A stretch of DNA of 64,000 nt from Neisseria subflava (GTDB lineage: Bacteria > Pseudomonadota > Gammaproteobacteria > Burkholderiales > Neisseriaceae): contig NZ_POXP01000002.1 in NCBI RefSeq assembly GCF_003044935.1, forward strand, positions 1 through 64,000, written 5' to 3'. Numbering within the stretch: position 1 is the first letter of the stretch; every line of letters starts with the position of its first letter. The notes under the pieces are model-generated. The model had not been told where the DNA came from, did not search any database, and was given only the letters and a program-made list of their open reading frames with translations. This document shows positions 36,006-47,125 of this stretch, one piece after another. The translations under genes were made by a program, and so were the position numbers.

Positions 36006-36443
36006 TCAGACGGCCTCCAATGCTGTTTTCAATGCCGAAGGCAAACGGCAGACACGCTGCTTGCCATAATCGAAACACACCATACCTGTCTGCACTTTCG
36101 CCAGCACAAGGCCATCTGAAATCCTGCGGATACGGTACAACAAAGAAAAGCCCACTCCGGCCACACCCGCCGCCCCCATTTCCACCGACAGCTCATCGCC
36201 ATGATGACCTTGCGCCAAATACTGCACCGCCGCATCCGCCATAATCAGGCCAGCCCCTCCGGCATCCATTTCACTCCAACCCAGCTTCGCCAGCCAACGC
36301 ATCCTCACTTCATGGCACAAACGCAACACCGCATCGTTCGCCAGATGGCCGCCATAGTTCACATCGCCCACCTGCACCATCAAGTCCGTCTGAAACAAAG
36401 GCTTATCACACTCGGCCACCGAAATCCTATCCATTTTACACAC
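36006..36443 (-). CDS. Hotdog-fold thioesterase family protein
   Basis: The 145-residue protein resembles YbgC-type acyl-CoA thioesterases, with [21 protein letters not shown] as the active-site helix region. A start at 36434 ([10 protein letters not shown]) is also possible. It normally acts on acyl-CoA in the cytosol; substrate unknown. It is immediately upstream of xerC. Confidence 0.75.
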   Translation of the reverse strand: MCKMDRISVAECDKPLFQTDLMVQVGDVNYGGHLANDAVLRLCHEVRMRWLAKLGWSEMDAGGAGLIMADAAVQYLAQGHHGDELSVEMGAAGVAGVGFSLLYRIRRISDGLVLAKVQTGMVCFDYGKQRVCRLPSALKTALEAV

Positions 36444-36537
36444 CCGTTTTCAATACTCTGCCATTATAAACCGAGACCCTGTTCGTTAATATATAAAAAC
36501 AATGTAGCAGCTTGTAGTTTTTCATAGCAAAAAACAT

Positions 36538-36543
36538 TATAAT
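36538..36543 (+). promoter_or_regulatory. -10 element for fba
   Basis: TATAAT lies 42 bp upstream of the fba start in an AT-rich stretch. The -35 box is not clear. Confidence 0.45.
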
Positions 36544-36584
36544 TTATCGGATAAATTTACCCTTCACTACTTCAGGAGCTTCTC

Positions 36585-37649
36585 ATGGCACTCGTATCCA
36601 TGCGCCAACTGTTGGACCATGCTGCCGAAAACAGCTACGGTCTGCCCGCATTCAACGTTAACAACCTCGAACAGATGCGCGCCATCATGGAGGCGGCCGA
36701 CCAAGTCAACGCCCCCGTTATCGTTCAAGCATCCGCAGGCGCACGCAAATACGCAGGTGCCCCATTCCTGCGCCATCTGATTTTGGCCGCAGTCGAAGAA
36801 TTCCCGCATATCCCTGTCGTGATGCACCAAGACCACGGCGCATCTCCTGATGTATGCCAACGCTCCATTCAACTGGGCTTCTCCTCCGTGATGATGGACG
36901 GCTCGCTGATGGAAGATGGCAAAACCCCTTCTTCTTACGAATACAACGTCAACGCCACCCGTACCGTGGTCAACTTCTCCCACGCTTGCGGCGTGTCCGT
37001 TGAAGGCGAAATCGGCGTATTGGGCAACCTCGAAACTGGCGAAGCCGGCGAAGAAGACGGCGTCGGCGCAGTGGGCAAACTTTCCCACGACCAAATGCTG
37101 ACCAGCGTTGAAGATGCCGTACGTTTCGTTAAAGATACCGGCGTTGACGCATTGGCTATTGCCGTTGGTACCAGCCACGGCGCATACAAATTCACCCGTC
37201 CGCCCACAGGCGACGTATTGCGTATCGACCGCATCAAAGAAATCCACCAAGCCCTGCCCAACACCCACATCGTAATGCACGGCTCCAGCTCCGTTCCGCA
37301 AGAATGGCTGAAAGTCATCAACGAACACGGCGGCAAAATCGGTGAAACCTACGGCGTACCGGTTGAAGAAATCGTCGAAGGCATCAAACACGGCGTGCGC
37401 AAAGTCAACATCGACACCGACTTGCGCCTCGCCTCTACCGGCGCCATCCGCCGCTTCATGGCAGAAAACCCAGCCGAATTCGACCCGCGCAAATACTTGA
37501 GCAAAACCGTCGAAGCCATGAAACAAATCTGTCTTGACCGCTACCTCGCATTCGGTTGCGAAGGCCAAGCCGACAAAATCAAACCGATTTCTTTGGAAAA
37601 AATGGCAACCAAATACGCCAAAGGCGAATTGAACCAAATCGTTAAATAA
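36585..37649 (+). CDS. fba: Class II fructose-bisphosphate aldolase
   Basis: The 354-residue zinc enzyme cleaves or forms fructose 1,6-bisphosphate. Zinc-site and phosphate motifs: [35 protein letters not shown], and [11 protein letters not shown]. Length is as expected. It is a single-gene unit with an inverted DUS terminator. Confidence 0.97.
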   Translation: MALVSMRQLLDHAAENSYGLPAFNVNNLEQMRAIMEAADQVNAPVIVQASAGARKYAGAPFLRHLILAAVEEFPHIPVVMHQDHGASPDVCQRSIQLGFSSVMMDGSLMEDGKTPSSYEYNVNATRTVVNFSHACGVSVEGEIGVLGNLETGEAGEEDGVGAVGKLSHDQMLTSVEDAVRFVKDTGVDALAIAVGTSHGAYKFTRPPTGDVLRIDRIKEIHQALPNTHIVMHGSSSVPQEWLKVINEHGGKIGETYGVPVEEIVEGIKHGVRKVNIDTDLRLASTGAIRRFMAENPAEFDPRKYLSKTVEAMKQICLDRYLAFGCEGQADKIKPISLEKMATKYAKGELNQIVK

Positions 37650-37669
37650 TCCGTAGATCGGATTAACAC

Positions 37670-37713
37670 TAAGGCCGTCTGAAAACTTGGCAATAAGGTT
37701 TCAGACGGCCTTA
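37670..37713 (+). terminator. Inverted DUS pair, terminator of fba
   Basis: TAAGGCCGTCTGAAA and TTTCAGACGGCCTTA (37670-37684, 37699-37713) follow the fba stop by 21 bp. Confidence 0.7.
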
Positions 37714-37777
37714 GCTTTTGGGAAATTTATAGTAAAATCTTCCACCGACTACACATCAAAACACATCGAAAGCAAAC

Positions 37778-38707
37778 ATGAAACTCGCCGTTATTTTGCC
37801 GGCCTATTGCGCCGAAGCTTATTTGCCCGAATGCTTGGACTCGGTATTGAATCAAACATTCCGCGACTTTTTCGTCATCGCCATCAACGATGCTTCAACA
37901 GACAAAACCGGCGAAATCCTCGAGGCTTACGCAGCCAAAGATTCACGTTTGCAGGTTTTCCACCTTCCGGAAAACAGGGGCGAGCCGTTTGCCTGCCAAT
38001 TTGCCATGGATATGCTCAAAGACGTAGAAGTCGAATATGTGGCACGAATGGACGCGGACGATATTTGCGCCTTGGATCGTTTTGAAAAACAGATTCAATT
38101 CTTAGACAGCCATCCCGAAATCGATATTGTCGGCAGCCAAGCCACCATCTTTTTTGATGACCAAACCGGAAGAGAACCCGTTTTAAGCGACCTCCCCCTG
38201 CTCGACAAAGACATTAAAGCCTTTCTCTCCTTTGCCGCCCAAAACATGTTCAACCCCACCACCATGTGGCGGCACGACAGCATTAAAAACCTCGGAATAA
38301 ACTACACCGCGACGGAAACCGCACCCGATTTCCATATGTGGGTGCAATGCGCCCTACATGGCAAAACCTTTGCCAACCTGCCCGAGCCTTTGTTGTCATA
38401 CAGGATACACACAACTCAAGAAAGCAAAAAAAGAGACAAAATCAACAGATCCGTCCAATACACCATGGAGTTGTGGATCAGTCATCTCTTCCCTGATTTG
38501 AATGCGACGGAAGTAACGCTCTTAAGCCGCATCTTGTACGAAAAGCAACTGCGCTTGACCACTGAAGAGCTGAAAACCATTTTTGCCGCCTATGACAGAA
38601 TCAGCAAAGACCGCAGCATTTCATTGTTTGGCGAAGACCGCAATACCATGTTCGACATGATAGACAAGTTCTTCAATTTCTTAAAAAGCCAGTTGAAATT
38701 CACTTAA
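37778..38707 (+). CDS. Family 2 glycosyltransferase
   Basis: The 309-residue protein has a GT-A fold: LAVILPAYCAEAYLPECLDS, NDASTDKTGEI, and the metal-binding ARMDADDICALDRFEKQI. Later segments (MWRHDSI, HMWVQCAL) fit this family. It may add a sugar to lipooligosaccharide or another surface glycan; it is isolated and gives no pathway clue. It has a C-terminal helical part after residue 230. Confidence 0.85.
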   Translation: MKLAVILPAYCAEAYLPECLDSVLNQTFRDFFVIAINDASTDKTGEILEAYAAKDSRLQVFHLPENRGEPFACQFAMDMLKDVEVEYVARMDADDICALDRFEKQIQFLDSHPEIDIVGSQATIFFDDQTGREPVLSDLPLLDKDIKAFLSFAAQNMFNPTTMWRHDSIKNLGINYTATETAPDFHMWVQCALHGKTFANLPEPLLSYRIHTTQESKKRDKINRSVQYTMELWISHLFPDLNATEVTLLSRILYEKQLRLTTEELKTIFAAYDRISKDRSISLFGEDRNTMFDMIDKFFNFLKSQLKFT

Positions 38708-38713
38708 ATCATA

Positions 38714-38749
38714 AAAGGCCGTCTGAAACCTAAGTTTCAGACGGCCTTT
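38714..38749. terminator. Inverted DUS pair between convergent GT2 and fhs
   Basis: AAAGGCCGTCTGAAAC (38714-38729) and GTTTCAGACGGCCTTT (38734-38749). Confidence 0.7.
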
Positions 38750-38772
38750 GTCTATTTCAAGAGCAATCTAAA

Positions 38773-40449
38773 TCAGAACAAGCCATGAATCACGCCTTCT
38801 GCGTCCACATCAATTTTCTCGGCAGCCGGAACTTTCGGCAGGCCCGGCATCTTCATCATATTGCCGCACAACGCAACGATGAAACCTGCGCCTGCGGAAA
38901 CAGTGATACCGCGCACGGTAATGCGGAAGCCTTCGGGGCAGCCCAAAAGTTTGGCGTTGTCGCTCAAAGAATATTGGGTTTTCGCCATGCAGATCGGCAT
39001 TTTGTCCAAACCCAGTTTTTCCAGTGAAGCGATTTCGGCAGACGCTTCCGCGCTGAAATCAACATCTTCCGCGCCGTACACTTTTTGGGCAATCGCACGG
39101 ATTTTGTCTTTAATGCTCAACTCAACATCGTAGGCAAACTTGAAGTTATTCGGTTGGTTTTCGATGGCGTTGACGACTTTGTGCGCCAAGTCTGCACCAC
39201 CCGCGCCGCCTTTGCCCCATACTTCGGTCAGGGAAACTTCAACGCCGTGTTCCGCGCAGGCTTTTTCAATCATGGCCAACTCGGCATCGGAGTCGGACAC
39301 GAAGCGGTTGATGGCGACGACGACGGGCAGGCCGAATACGTTTTTCAGGTTGGAAATATGTTTCAAGAGATTAGGCAGACCTTTTGCCAAAGCGTCGAGG
39401 TTTTCTTCGCCGAGGTTGGCACGTTCTACGCCGCCGTTGTATTTCAAAGCACGGACGGTGGCGACGACAACAGCCGCATCAGGTCTCAAATCAGCTAGAC
39501 GGCATTTGATGTCGCAGAATTTTTCCGCGCCCAAATCCGCACCGAAGCCTGCTTCGGTTACTGCGTAATCGGCAAGGTGTTTCGCCAGTCGGGTGGCGGT
39601 AACGGAGTTACAGCCGTGGGCGATGTTGGCGAATGGGCCGCCGTGTACAAAGGCCGGCGTGCCTTCGATGGTTTGTACCAAGTTAGGCTTAATCGCATCT
39701 TTGAGCAATGCCGCCATCGCGCCATTTGCTTTCAAATCTTTGGCGTAAACAGGGCTGCCGTCTTTAGCGTAAGCGACAAGGATGTTACCCAAACGCTCTT
39801 TCAAATCGCTGATGTCTTTGGCAAGACAGAATACCGCCATCACTTCGGAAGCAACGGTAATGTCGAAACCGTCAGGACGCATCACGCCGTCAACAGGTTT
39901 GCCCATGCCGTCGATGATGTTGCGCAACTGACGGTCGTTCATATCGACCACGCGACGCCACAGGACGCGTTTCGGATCGATGTTCAACTCGTTGCCTTGG
40001 TAGATATGGTTATCAAGCATGGCAGCGAGCAAGTTATTCGCCGCGCCGATGGCGTGAAAGTCGCCGGTGAAGTGCAGGTTGATGTCTTCCATCGGCAACA
40101 CTTGGGCATAGCCGCCGCCTGCCGCGCCGCCTTTAACACCGAACACCGGTCCCAAAGAAGGCTCGCGCAGGGCGATAACCGAGTCTTTGCCGATGTGGCG
40201 TAATGCGTCCGCCAAACCAATGGTTACAGTGGTTTTACCCTCACCCGCAGGAGTCGGATTAATGGCGGTCACCAAAATCAGACGGCCTTGTTTTTGCGGC
40301 AGCTTGAATGCCTCGGCGGGATTGATTTTGGCTTTGTAATGACCATAGGGCTCGATGTTGTCAACGTTCAAACCCAGCTTGGCGGCAATTTCACCAATCG
40401 GGCGCATGGTGGAAGACTGGGCAATTTCAGCATCGGTTTTGAAGCTCAT
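38773..40449 (-). CDS. fhs: Formate-tetrahydrofolate ligase
   Basis: The 558-residue enzyme makes 10-formyl-THF from formate, THF and ATP. Seen: the P-loop [18 protein letters not shown] (near residue 66), [20 protein letters not shown], and [15 protein letters not shown]. 10-formyl-THF feeds PurH, at 4.5 kb in this window. It is a single-gene unit. Confidence 0.97.
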   Translation of the reverse strand: MSFKTDAEIAQSSTMRPIGEIAAKLGLNVDNIEPYGHYKAKINPAEAFKLPQKQGRLILVTAINPTPAGEGKTTVTIGLADALRHIGKDSVIALREPSLGPVFGVKGGAAGGGYAQVLPMEDINLHFTGDFHAIGAANNLLAAMLDNHIYQGNELNIDPKRVLWRRVVDMNDRQLRNIIDGMGKPVDGVMRPDGFDITVASEVMAVFCLAKDISDLKERLGNILVAYAKDGSPVYAKDLKANGAMAALLKDAIKPNLVQTIEGTPAFVHGGPFANIAHGCNSVTATRLAKHLADYAVTEAGFGADLGAEKFCDIKCRLADLRPDAAVVVATVRALKYNGGVERANLGEENLDALAKGLPNLLKHISNLKNVFGLPVVVAINRFVSDSDAELAMIEKACAEHGVEVSLTEVWGKGGAGGADLAHKVVNAIENQPNNFKFAYDVELSIKDKIRAIAQKVYGAEDVDFSAEASAEIASLEKLGLDKMPICMAKTQYSLSDNAKLLGCPEGFRITVRGITVSAGAGFIVALCGNMMKMPGLPKVPAAEKIDVDAEGVIHGLF

Positions 40450-40627
40450 GATTTTCCTTTATTGAGAGAGGGAAAGGCCGTCTGAAACAATATAATAAAG
40501 ACGGCTGGAAGAAAAAGAATATTCGTTCTATTATAGCGTTTTCCAAAGACAAACCGCAGTGAAAATTTCGATATTTCATCAACAAGCGGATTCATATTGT
40601 CAACAATTTAAAACAAAGGAATAAAAC

Positions 40628-41059
40628 ATGAGCAGCAACGCATGGCTGTTTTGGGCATTGGCATCGGCAGGCTTCGCCTCATTGACCGCCATTTTCGCCA
40701 AAATGGGTTTACAGGGTATAGATTCAGATTTCGCCACCTTTATCCGTACCTTGGTCATCCTCGCCGCTTTGGTACTGTTTTTAACCTACACCGGCAAATG
40801 GCAGGGCGTGAACGGCTTTACCGGCCGCAACTGGACATTCCTCATCCTATCCGGCCTCGCTACCGGCGCATCTTGGCTCGCCTACTTCAAAGCCTTGCAA
40901 CTGGGCAACGCCTCGCAAGTCGCACCCGTCGACAAATTTAGCCTGGTCTTGGTCGCCCTGATGGCCGTCGTTTTCTTAGACGAACGCCCAAGCACGCAGG
41001 AATGGATAGGCTTAGGCTTGGTAACCGCAGGCGTATTGACTTTGGCTTTGAAACGATAA
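40628..41059 (+). CDS. Short EamA-family membrane protein
   Basis: The 143-residue protein has a single EamA repeat of about five helices, half the size of the transporter at 8.4-9.3 kb. Start MSSNAWLFWALASAGFASL and end ERPSTQEWIGLGLVTAGVL match the family. It probably works as a dimer. Substrate unknown. Confidence 0.82.
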   Translation: MSSNAWLFWALASAGFASLTAIFAKMGLQGIDSDFATFIRTLVILAALVLFLTYTGKWQGVNGFTGRNWTFLILSGLATGASWLAYFKALQLGNASQVAPVDKFSLVLVALMAVVFLDERPSTQEWIGLGLVTAGVLTLALKR

Positions 41060-41077
41060 AGATTGGGATATCAAAAA

Positions 41078-41108
41078 AAGGCCGTCTGAAAAATTTCAGA
41101 CGGCCTTT
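41078..41108. terminator. Inverted DUS pair between convergent EamA and polyamine-binding genes
   Basis: AAAGGCCGTCTGAAA and TTTCAGACGGCCTTT (41078-41092, 41094-41108) are almost adjacent, with A/T flanks. Confidence 0.7.
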
Positions 41109-41135
41109 GCTTTGCTTCAAACAATCAGCTCACAA

Positions 41136-42278
41136 TTAATTTGAACCGACTTTGATTTTTTGCCACAAGTTGACAGACAGTTTTTTCGCATCTGCGCTCA
41201 TTTGAGGCATGACGAAACCGTCTTTCATATCTTGCTCGTTCGGGAAAATAGAACGTGTGTTCACCAGCTCGGCAGGCATTTTTTCGCGTGCAGGTTTGCT
41301 GGCTGGGGCGAAGGTTACGGCAATACCGTTTTTCGCAGCCACTTCTGGATCAAGCGTGTAGTTGATGTATTTGTGGGCATTGACGATGTTTTTCGCATCG
41401 GCCGGAATCAACCAAGATTCAATCCAGAAGCCCATGCCTTTCGGAGTCAATACTTCGACGCCGACATTGTTCTTCACTTCTTCGGAACGCGCTTTGGCCA
41501 AGTTCAAGTCGCCGCCGTTACCTGCCGCCAAGCAGATGTCGCCGCGCGCCAATTCGTCAATGATGGAGGGGCTGAAACGTTTCACGTCAGGACGGATGGT
41601 TTTCAAAACTTCTGCAGCCGCTTTCAAATCTTCAGGATTCGAGCCTTTAGGATCTTTACCCAAGTAATTCAACAAGATTGGGAACATTTCGCTCGGGGTA
41701 TCCCACAAAGCGATGCCGCAAGATTTCAGCTTGTTGGTGTATTCAGGTTTGAACAGCAAATCCCAGCCGTTTTCAGGCAATTTTCCGCCCAAAAGCTCCT
41801 TGCCCTTCGCCGTAATCGCAATCGTATTCACACCTGAGAAGTATGGAACGGCGTATTGATTGCCCAGATCGGCGGTTTCCAACATCTTCAGCAATTCAGG
41901 ATCGATGTTTTTGTAGTTCGGAATCAAGTCCTTATTGATTTTTTGGTATGCACCCGCCTCAATTTGACGCGGCAGGAAGGCAATACCGGGCACAACCAAG
42001 TCATAGCCGGATTTACCGGTCAGCATTTTGGCTTCCAGCGTTTCATTGTTTTCATACAAATCGTAAGTCAGCTTCAAATTGTTGGCTTTTTTGAAGTCTT
42101 CGACTGTACTTTCGTCAACGTAGTTTGACCAGTTGTAGATATTCAAAGTATCGGTGGCGGCTGCTTCGGCATTGGCAGCAGGCGCGCTGCCTGCTTGAGG
42201 TTGCTCGGCTTTTTTCTCGCCACCGCCGCACGCGGCCAAAGACAATGCGGCCAATACGGCTAATACAGATTTTTTCAT
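41136..42278 (-). CDS. Polyamine ABC transporter substrate-binding lipoprotein (PotD/PotF family)
   Basis: The 380-residue protein begins MKKSVLAVLAALSLAAC, a lipoprotein signal with Cys17. The family signature DTLNIYNWSNYVDESTVEDF starts the mature domain. It should bind putrescine or spermidine in the periplasm. No permease or ATPase genes adjoin it, so partners lie elsewhere. PotD- or PotF-type specificity is not settled. Confidence 0.92.
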   Translation of the reverse strand: MKKSVLAVLAALSLAACGGGEKKAEQPQAGSAPAANAEAAATDTLNIYNWSNYVDESTVEDFKKANNLKLTYDLYENNETLEAKMLTGKSGYDLVVPGIAFLPRQIEAGAYQKINKDLIPNYKNIDPELLKMLETADLGNQYAVPYFSGVNTIAITAKGKELLGGKLPENGWDLLFKPEYTNKLKSCGIALWDTPSEMFPILLNYLGKDPKGSNPEDLKAAAEVLKTIRPDVKRFSPSIIDELARGDICLAAGNGGDLNLAKARSEEVKNNVGVEVLTPKGMGFWIESWLIPADAKNIVNAHKYINYTLDPEVAAKNGIAVTFAPASKPAREKMPAELVNTRSIFPNEQDMKDGFVMPQMSADAKKLSVNLWQKIKVGSN

Positions 42279-42586
42279 ACGGGCAGATTCCTGATGAAAG
42301 AGTGGTTAATGTCAATAAATAAGAAACCCTGCACCCCATAAACACCCCGGCGCAGAGTTAGGCTATTGTAATGGAAACGTAAGCAAACGCAAAGCAATAT
42401 CCATCTGATTTTTATTGAAATAAGGCAAAGCAACACCATCTTTTTACCAAAAGCGTTGCACCGGCTGTCGTTTTTGGGCAAAATACGGCTGATTTGCGCG
42501 CGTTTATAGAGAAAAAGCTTGCATACAAGGAAATCTGTCTTTAAAATTGCGCGTTTACAGAATTTATTTTTCAGGAGATATTCAAT
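42279..42586. other. Divergent intergenic region, 308 bp
   Basis: It separates the polyamine-binding gene from rpsT and holds both promoters. It contains no DUS. I see no other gene or clear RNA element. Confidence 0.5.
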
Positions 42587-42850
42587 ATGGCAAACAGCGC
42601 ACAAGCCCGCAAACGTGCCCGCCAGTCGGTTAAACAACGCGCCCACAACGCCAGCCTGCGTACTGCATTCCGTACCGCTGTGAAAAAAGTGTTGAAAGCA
42701 GTTGAAACCGGCGACAAAGCTGCTGCTCAAGCAGTTTACCAAGAATCCGTTAAAGTCATCGACCGTATCGCTGACAAAGGCGTATTCCACAAAAACAAAG
42801 CAGCCCGTCATAAAAGCCGTCTGTCTGCTAAAGTAAAAGCTTTGGCTTAA
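42587..42850 (+). CDS. rpsT: 30S ribosomal protein S20
   Basis: The 87-residue basic protein starts [20 protein letters not shown], as in S20. An AGGAGA Shine-Dalgarno lies upstream. A hairpin follows at 42909-42940. Confidence 0.98.
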   Translation: MANSAQARKRARQSVKQRAHNASLRTAFRTAVKKVLKAVETGDKAAAQAVYQESVKVIDRIADKGVFHKNKAARHKSRLSAKVKALA

Positions 42851-42908
42851 TACTGACGCAGATGCCGGAAATCCTGACAATCAAAACAGGATGAATCGAG
42901 CTGATACG

Positions 42909-42940
42909 ATGCCCCTGAGGTCCTGCCTTTCAGGGGCATT
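42909..42940 (+). terminator. Hairpin after rpsT
   Basis: ATGCCCCTGA (from 42909) and TCAGGGGCAT (to 42940) can pair with an approximately 11-nt loop. A T run is missing, so termination may be weak. Confidence 0.5.
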
Positions 42941-43019
42941 GCCGTATTCACCGCCCAAACCGACTGAATAAAACCATTTACCCTTTCATCAGGCCGTCTG
43001 AAAAACAACGGAAACTCTC

Positions 43020-44159
43020 ATGAACAAGATGTTGAAACATTCCCTAAGTATCGGATTCATTGTCGCCGCCCCACTGGCTGCCGCCGATACCGCCCTACAC
43101 TGCACCACCATTCAAGACAACGCCACCCGTTTGGCGTGTTACGACAACATCTACTCGGCGCAACTTCCCCCTCAATCCCCACTGCCGCAAGCGCAAACCG
43201 AAACCGTCAAAACACCAGTTGACCTCGAAAAAAGCGTGCGCAAGAGCATCGAGAAAAAAGAAGCGGCCATCGTATTCGACAACCCTACCCATCCGAATAT
43301 TTCAGACGACGTATTAAGCGAAACTGCCGACAGCTACACACCTTTAAGCCTGATGTACGATTTGGATAAAAACGACACACGCGGCCTGTTGAGCGTACGC
43401 GAGCACAACCCTATGTACCTCATGCCCGTTTGGTACAACAGCAGCCCCAACTATTACCCGGAATCCCCCAGCCGCGGCGTAACCACACAGGAAAAATTCA
43501 GCGAGCAAAAACGTCTCGAAACTAAAATGCAGGTTTCCTTCAAAAGCAAGATTGCCGAAGATTTATTCAAAACCCGTGCCGACGTATGGTTTGGCTACAC
43601 CCAAAAATCCGACTGGCAAATCTTCAACCAAGGCCGCAAATCCGCTCCGTTCCGCAACACCGACTACGAGCCCGAAATCTTCATTACCCAACCCGTTAAA
43701 GCAGACCTGCCTTTTGGCGGCAAACTGCGTATGGTCGGCGCAGGTTTTGTTCACCAGTCCAACGGTCAAAGCCGCCCCGAATCACGCTCATGGAACCGGG
43801 TTTACGCCATGGCAGGCATGGAATGGGGCAAGCTGACCGTCATTCCCAGGGTTTGGATGCGCGCCTTCGACCAAAAAGGAGACGACGATGACAATCCGGA
43901 CATCAACAAATACATGGGTTATGGCGACTTAAAAGTCCAATACCGCCTCAATGACAAACAAAATGTTTATTCCGTCCTGCGTTACAATCCGAAAAGCGGA
44001 CGTGGCGCCGTTGAAGCGGCCTATACTTTCCCCATCAAAGGCAAACTCAAAGGCGTTGTCCGCGGCTTCCACGGCTACGGCGAAAGCTTGATTGACTACA
44101 ACCACAAACAAAACGGCATCGGCTTCGGCCTGATGTTCAACGACTGGGACGGCATCTAA
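43020..44159 (+). CDS. pldA: Outer membrane phospholipase A
   Basis: The 379-residue protein has a signal peptide (MNKMLKHSLSIGFIVAAPLAAA). A low-complexity region follows, then a 12-strand barrel domain. The active-site His and Ser are in GFVHQSNGQS, and the Asn is in SWNRVY. It hydrolyses outer-membrane phospholipids when calcium-dimerised. The N-terminal region before the barrel is longer than in E. coli PldA. Confidence 0.94.
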   Translation: MNKMLKHSLSIGFIVAAPLAAADTALHCTTIQDNATRLACYDNIYSAQLPPQSPLPQAQTETVKTPVDLEKSVRKSIEKKEAAIVFDNPTHPNISDDVLSETADSYTPLSLMYDLDKNDTRGLLSVREHNPMYLMPVWYNSSPNYYPESPSRGVTTQEKFSEQKRLETKMQVSFKSKIAEDLFKTRADVWFGYTQKSDWQIFNQGRKSAPFRNTDYEPEIFITQPVKADLPFGGKLRMVGAGFVHQSNGQSRPESRSWNRVYAMAGMEWGKLTVIPRVWMRAFDQKGDDDDNPDINKYMGYGDLKVQYRLNDKQNVYSVLRYNPKSGRGAVEAAYTFPIKGKLKGVVRGFHGYGESLIDYNHKQNGIGFGLMFNDWDGI

Positions 44160-44169
44160 ATGACCCCAT

Positions 44170-44215
44170 ATTGTTTCAGACGGCCTTTGCAATCAAGGCG
44201 GCCGTCTGAAACAAT
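44170..44215 (+). terminator. Inverted DUS pair after pldA
   Basis: ATTGTTTCAGACGGCC (44170-44185) and GGCCGTCTGAAACAAT (44200-44215) form a 16-bp stem in the opposite orientation to most pairs here. Confidence 0.65.
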
Positions 44216-44311
44216 AAAACAAAACAAGCCATTCGTTTAAAATACTCGTTTCCTAGCGTCCAAACGCGTATAATGCAAAGTTTGGGCAAAACTTGCCGGA
44301 ATGAAACAAAG

Positions 44312-45013
44312 ATGACAGAAGCCGCAGCCGAAAGCGGAAAAATCGCCAAGGCTTTAAAGAAATACCTGATTACAGGCGTACTGGTTTGGTTGCCGATTGC
44401 TGTAACCATCTGGGCGATGACCTACATCATATCCGCCGCCGACAGACTGATCAGCCTATTGCCGGAAAGCTGGCAGCCCCAGCATTTCTGGGGATTCAAC
44501 ATACCCGGTTTGGGCATTGTTGCCGCCACAGTCGTCTTGTTCGTTACCGGAGTATTTGCCGCCAACGTATTGGGCAGACGGATTCTAGGCGCGTGGGACA
44601 GCCTTTTGGGACGCATTCCCGTCGTCAAATCCATCTACTCCAGCGTTAAAAAAGTTTCCGAATCCCTGCTCTCTGACAGCAGCCGCTCGTTCAAAACCCC
44701 CGTACTGGTTCCCTTTCCGCAACCGGGCATTTGGACGATAGCCTTTGTTTCCGGCCATATCCCCGCCAAACTCAAAGGCAGCCTGCCGCAAGATGACGAC
44801 TATATTTCCGTTTACGTCCCAACCACGCCCAACCCGACCGGCGGCTATTACATCATGGTTAAAAAAAGCGACGTTCGCGAGCTGGACATGAGTGTGGATC
44901 AGGCATTGAAATATGTAATTTCACTGGGCATGGTGATGCCGGACGACTTACCGGTTAAAGCCCTACCTGCCCAAAAACCGTCTAAAGACGGTGATACCGA
45001 ACACAACAATTAA
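44312..45013 (+). CDS. DUF502 inner-membrane protein
   Basis: The start at 44312 (MTEAAAESGKIAKALKKYLI) gives 233 residues. Two membrane segments (about 20-45 and 70-95) precede a conserved cytosolic domain with GRIPVVKSIYSSVKK and VPTTPNPTGGYYIMV. Function is unknown. It is upstream of aspS in the same direction. Confidence 0.88.
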   Translation: MTEAAAESGKIAKALKKYLITGVLVWLPIAVTIWAMTYIISAADRLISLLPESWQPQHFWGFNIPGLGIVAATVVLFVTGVFAANVLGRRILGAWDSLLGRIPVVKSIYSSVKKVSESLLSDSSRSFKTPVLVPFPQPGIWTIAFVSGHIPAKLKGSLPQDDDYISVYVPTTPNPTGGYYIMVKKSDVRELDMSVDQALKYVISLGMVMPDDLPVKALPAQKPSKDGDTEHNN

Positions 45014-45077
45014 GGTCTTCTTTTTTTCAGACGGCCTTTCCTTCTTTTCAAATTGAACAATATAAAAAGGTGATTTT

Positions 45078-46886
45078 ATGCGTACCAACTATTGCGGCCT
45101 TATCAGCGAGCAATACTTAGACCAAACCGTTACCGTCAAAGGCTGGGTACACCGCCGACGTGACCACGGCGGTGTGATTTTTATCGACCTGCGCGACCGC
45201 GAAGGCATCGTTCAAGTCGTTATCGACCCTGACACTCCGGAAGCATTTGCCGCTGCCGACTCTTCCCGCAACGAATACGTTTTGAGCATTACCGGCCGCG
45301 TACGCAACCGTCCTGAAGGTACAACCAACGACAAAATGATTTCCGGCAAAATCGAAATCCTTGCCAAAGAAATCGAAGTCTTGAACGCTGCCGCTACGCC
45401 TCCGTTCCAAATCGACGATGAAAACATCAGCGAAAACGTTCGCCTGACCAACCGCGTTATCGACTTGCGCCGTCCTACCATGCAACGCAACCTGCGCCTG
45501 CGTTACCAAGTCGCTATGGGCGTTCGCCGCTACTTGGACGCGCAAGGCTTCATCGACATTGAAACGCCGATGCTGACCCGCTCCACCCCGGAAGGCGCGC
45601 GCGACTACCTCGTACCAAGCCGCGTTCATCCAGGCGAATTCTTCGCTCTGCCGCAATCTCCACAATTGTTTAAACAACTGTTGATGGTTGCCGGTTTCGA
45701 CCGTTACTACCAAATCACCAAATGTTTCCGTGACGAAGATTTGCGTGCCGACCGTCAACCTGAATTCACTCAAATCGACTTGGAAACCTCGTTTTTGAAC
45801 GAGGATGAAATCATGGACATCACTGAAGGCATGGCCAAACAAGTCTTCAAAGATGCTTTGAACGTAGATTTGGGCGACTTCCCACGCATGCCTTACTCTG
45901 AAGCCATGTTCTACTACGGCTCTGACAAACCGGATATGCGCATCAACTTGAAATTTACCGAGTTGACCGACTTGATGAAAACGGAGGAATTCAAAGTCTT
46001 CCGTGGCGCCGCCGACATGAAAGGCGGCCGCGTAGTCGCTCTGCGCGTGCCTAACGGCGCGAAATTCAGCCGCAAAGAAATTGACGAATACACCAAATTT
46101 GTCGGCATCTACGGCGCGAAAGGTCTGGCATACATCAAAGTAAACGATGTCAGCAACCTTTCCAATGGCGAAGACAGCGGCCTGCAATCTCCAATCGTGA
46201 AATTCCTGTCCGAAAACGCCCTGAAAGAAATCATCGAACGTACCGGCGCACAAAACGGCGACATCATTTTCTTCGGTGCAGACAAAACCAAAGTCGTGAA
46301 CGAAGCCATCGGCGCATTGCGCATTAAAGTCGGCTTGGAACACGGCAAAGACAACGGCTACTTCGTAGACGAATGGAAGCCTTTGTGGATTGTCGATTTC
46401 CCAATGTTCGAATACGATGAAGAAGCCGACCGCTACGTTGCCGTACACCATCCGTTTACCGCGCCTAAAGAAGGTCATGAAGACCTGATGGTTTCCGACC
46501 CTGCAAACTGCCTGGCCCGTGCCTACGACATGGTATTGAACGGCTGGGAAATCGGCGGCGGCTCTATCCGTATCCACCGTGCAGACGTACAAGAGAAAGT
46601 GTTTGCCGCGCTGAAAATCAGCCCTGAAGAGCAACAAGAGAAATTCGGCTTCCTCTTGGACAACCTGAAATTCGGCGCGCCTCCTCACGGCGGCCTTGCA
46701 TTCGGCCTCGACCGTCTGATTACCCTGATGACCGGTGCCGAATCTATCCGCGACGTGATTGCCTTCCCGAAAACACAACGTGCACAATGTCTGCTGACCA
46801 ATGCACCTAATGTGGTCGACGACAAACAACTTCGCGAATTGAGCCTGCGTCTGCGTCAGAAAGCAGTTGAAACAAAAGAAGCGTAA
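45078..46886 (+). CDS. aspS: Aspartate-tRNA ligase
   Basis: The 602-residue class IIb synthetase has an N-terminal OB-fold domain ([20 protein letters not shown]). Class II motifs are [33 protein letters not shown] and [11 protein letters not shown] bacterial insertion domain lies between motifs 2 and 3. DUF502 lies upstream. The inverted DUS terminator follows. Confidence 0.98.
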   Translation: MRTNYCGLISEQYLDQTVTVKGWVHRRRDHGGVIFIDLRDREGIVQVVIDPDTPEAFAAADSSRNEYVLSITGRVRNRPEGTTNDKMISGKIEILAKEIEVLNAAATPPFQIDDENISENVRLTNRVIDLRRPTMQRNLRLRYQVAMGVRRYLDAQGFIDIETPMLTRSTPEGARDYLVPSRVHPGEFFALPQSPQLFKQLLMVAGFDRYYQITKCFRDEDLRADRQPEFTQIDLETSFLNEDEIMDITEGMAKQVFKDALNVDLGDFPRMPYSEAMFYYGSDKPDMRINLKFTELTDLMKTEEFKVFRGAADMKGGRVVALRVPNGAKFSRKEIDEYTKFVGIYGAKGLAYIKVNDVSNLSNGEDSGLQSPIVKFLSENALKEIIERTGAQNGDIIFFGADKTKVVNEAIGALRIKVGLEHGKDNGYFVDEWKPLWIVDFPMFEYDEEADRYVAVHHPFTAPKEGHEDLMVSDPANCLARAYDMVLNGWEIGGGSIRIHRADVQEKVFAALKISPEEQQEKFGFLLDNLKFGAPPHGGLAFGLDRLITLMTGAESIRDVIAFPKTQRAQCLLTNAPNVVDDKQLRELSLRLRQKAVETKEA

Positions 46887-46912
46887 TTTATCGGCTTAAC
46901 CTTTAAAATATC

Positions 46913-46962
46913 AAGGCCGTCTGAAATTTTTGAAATTTCTTTCAAATTTTTCAGACGGCCTT
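46913..46962 (+). terminator. Inverted DUS pair, terminator of aspS
   Basis: AAGGCCGTCTGAAA (46913-46926) and TTTCAGACGGCCTT pair, and the loop has an additional TTTGAAA/TTTCAAA stem. Confidence 0.7.
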
Positions 46963-47125
46963 TCTGTATTTTAGTCGTTTATATATAATCAACTCATAAA
47001 CTGTTTTATTTTAAACGTTCACTTTAATGACGTTAGAGTATAAAAAACAACCGTTTGTAAGAAAAACAAACAAATAAGCTCCACAAGCACTATCATGACT
47101 GTTACAACAATAAAGGAACCAAACA

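Noticed and set aside
36567-37637. Minus-strand frame of 356 residues over fba
   Set aside because: Antisense of the aldolase gene, low-complexity Phe/Val-rich product.
42275-42880. Minus-strand frame of 201 residues over rpsT
   Set aside because: Antisense of rpsT extended into the intergenic region; no ribosome site and Cys/Phe-rich composition.
45117-46829. Minus-strand frame of 570 residues over aspS
   Set aside because: Antisense of aspS; long only because of codon bias.
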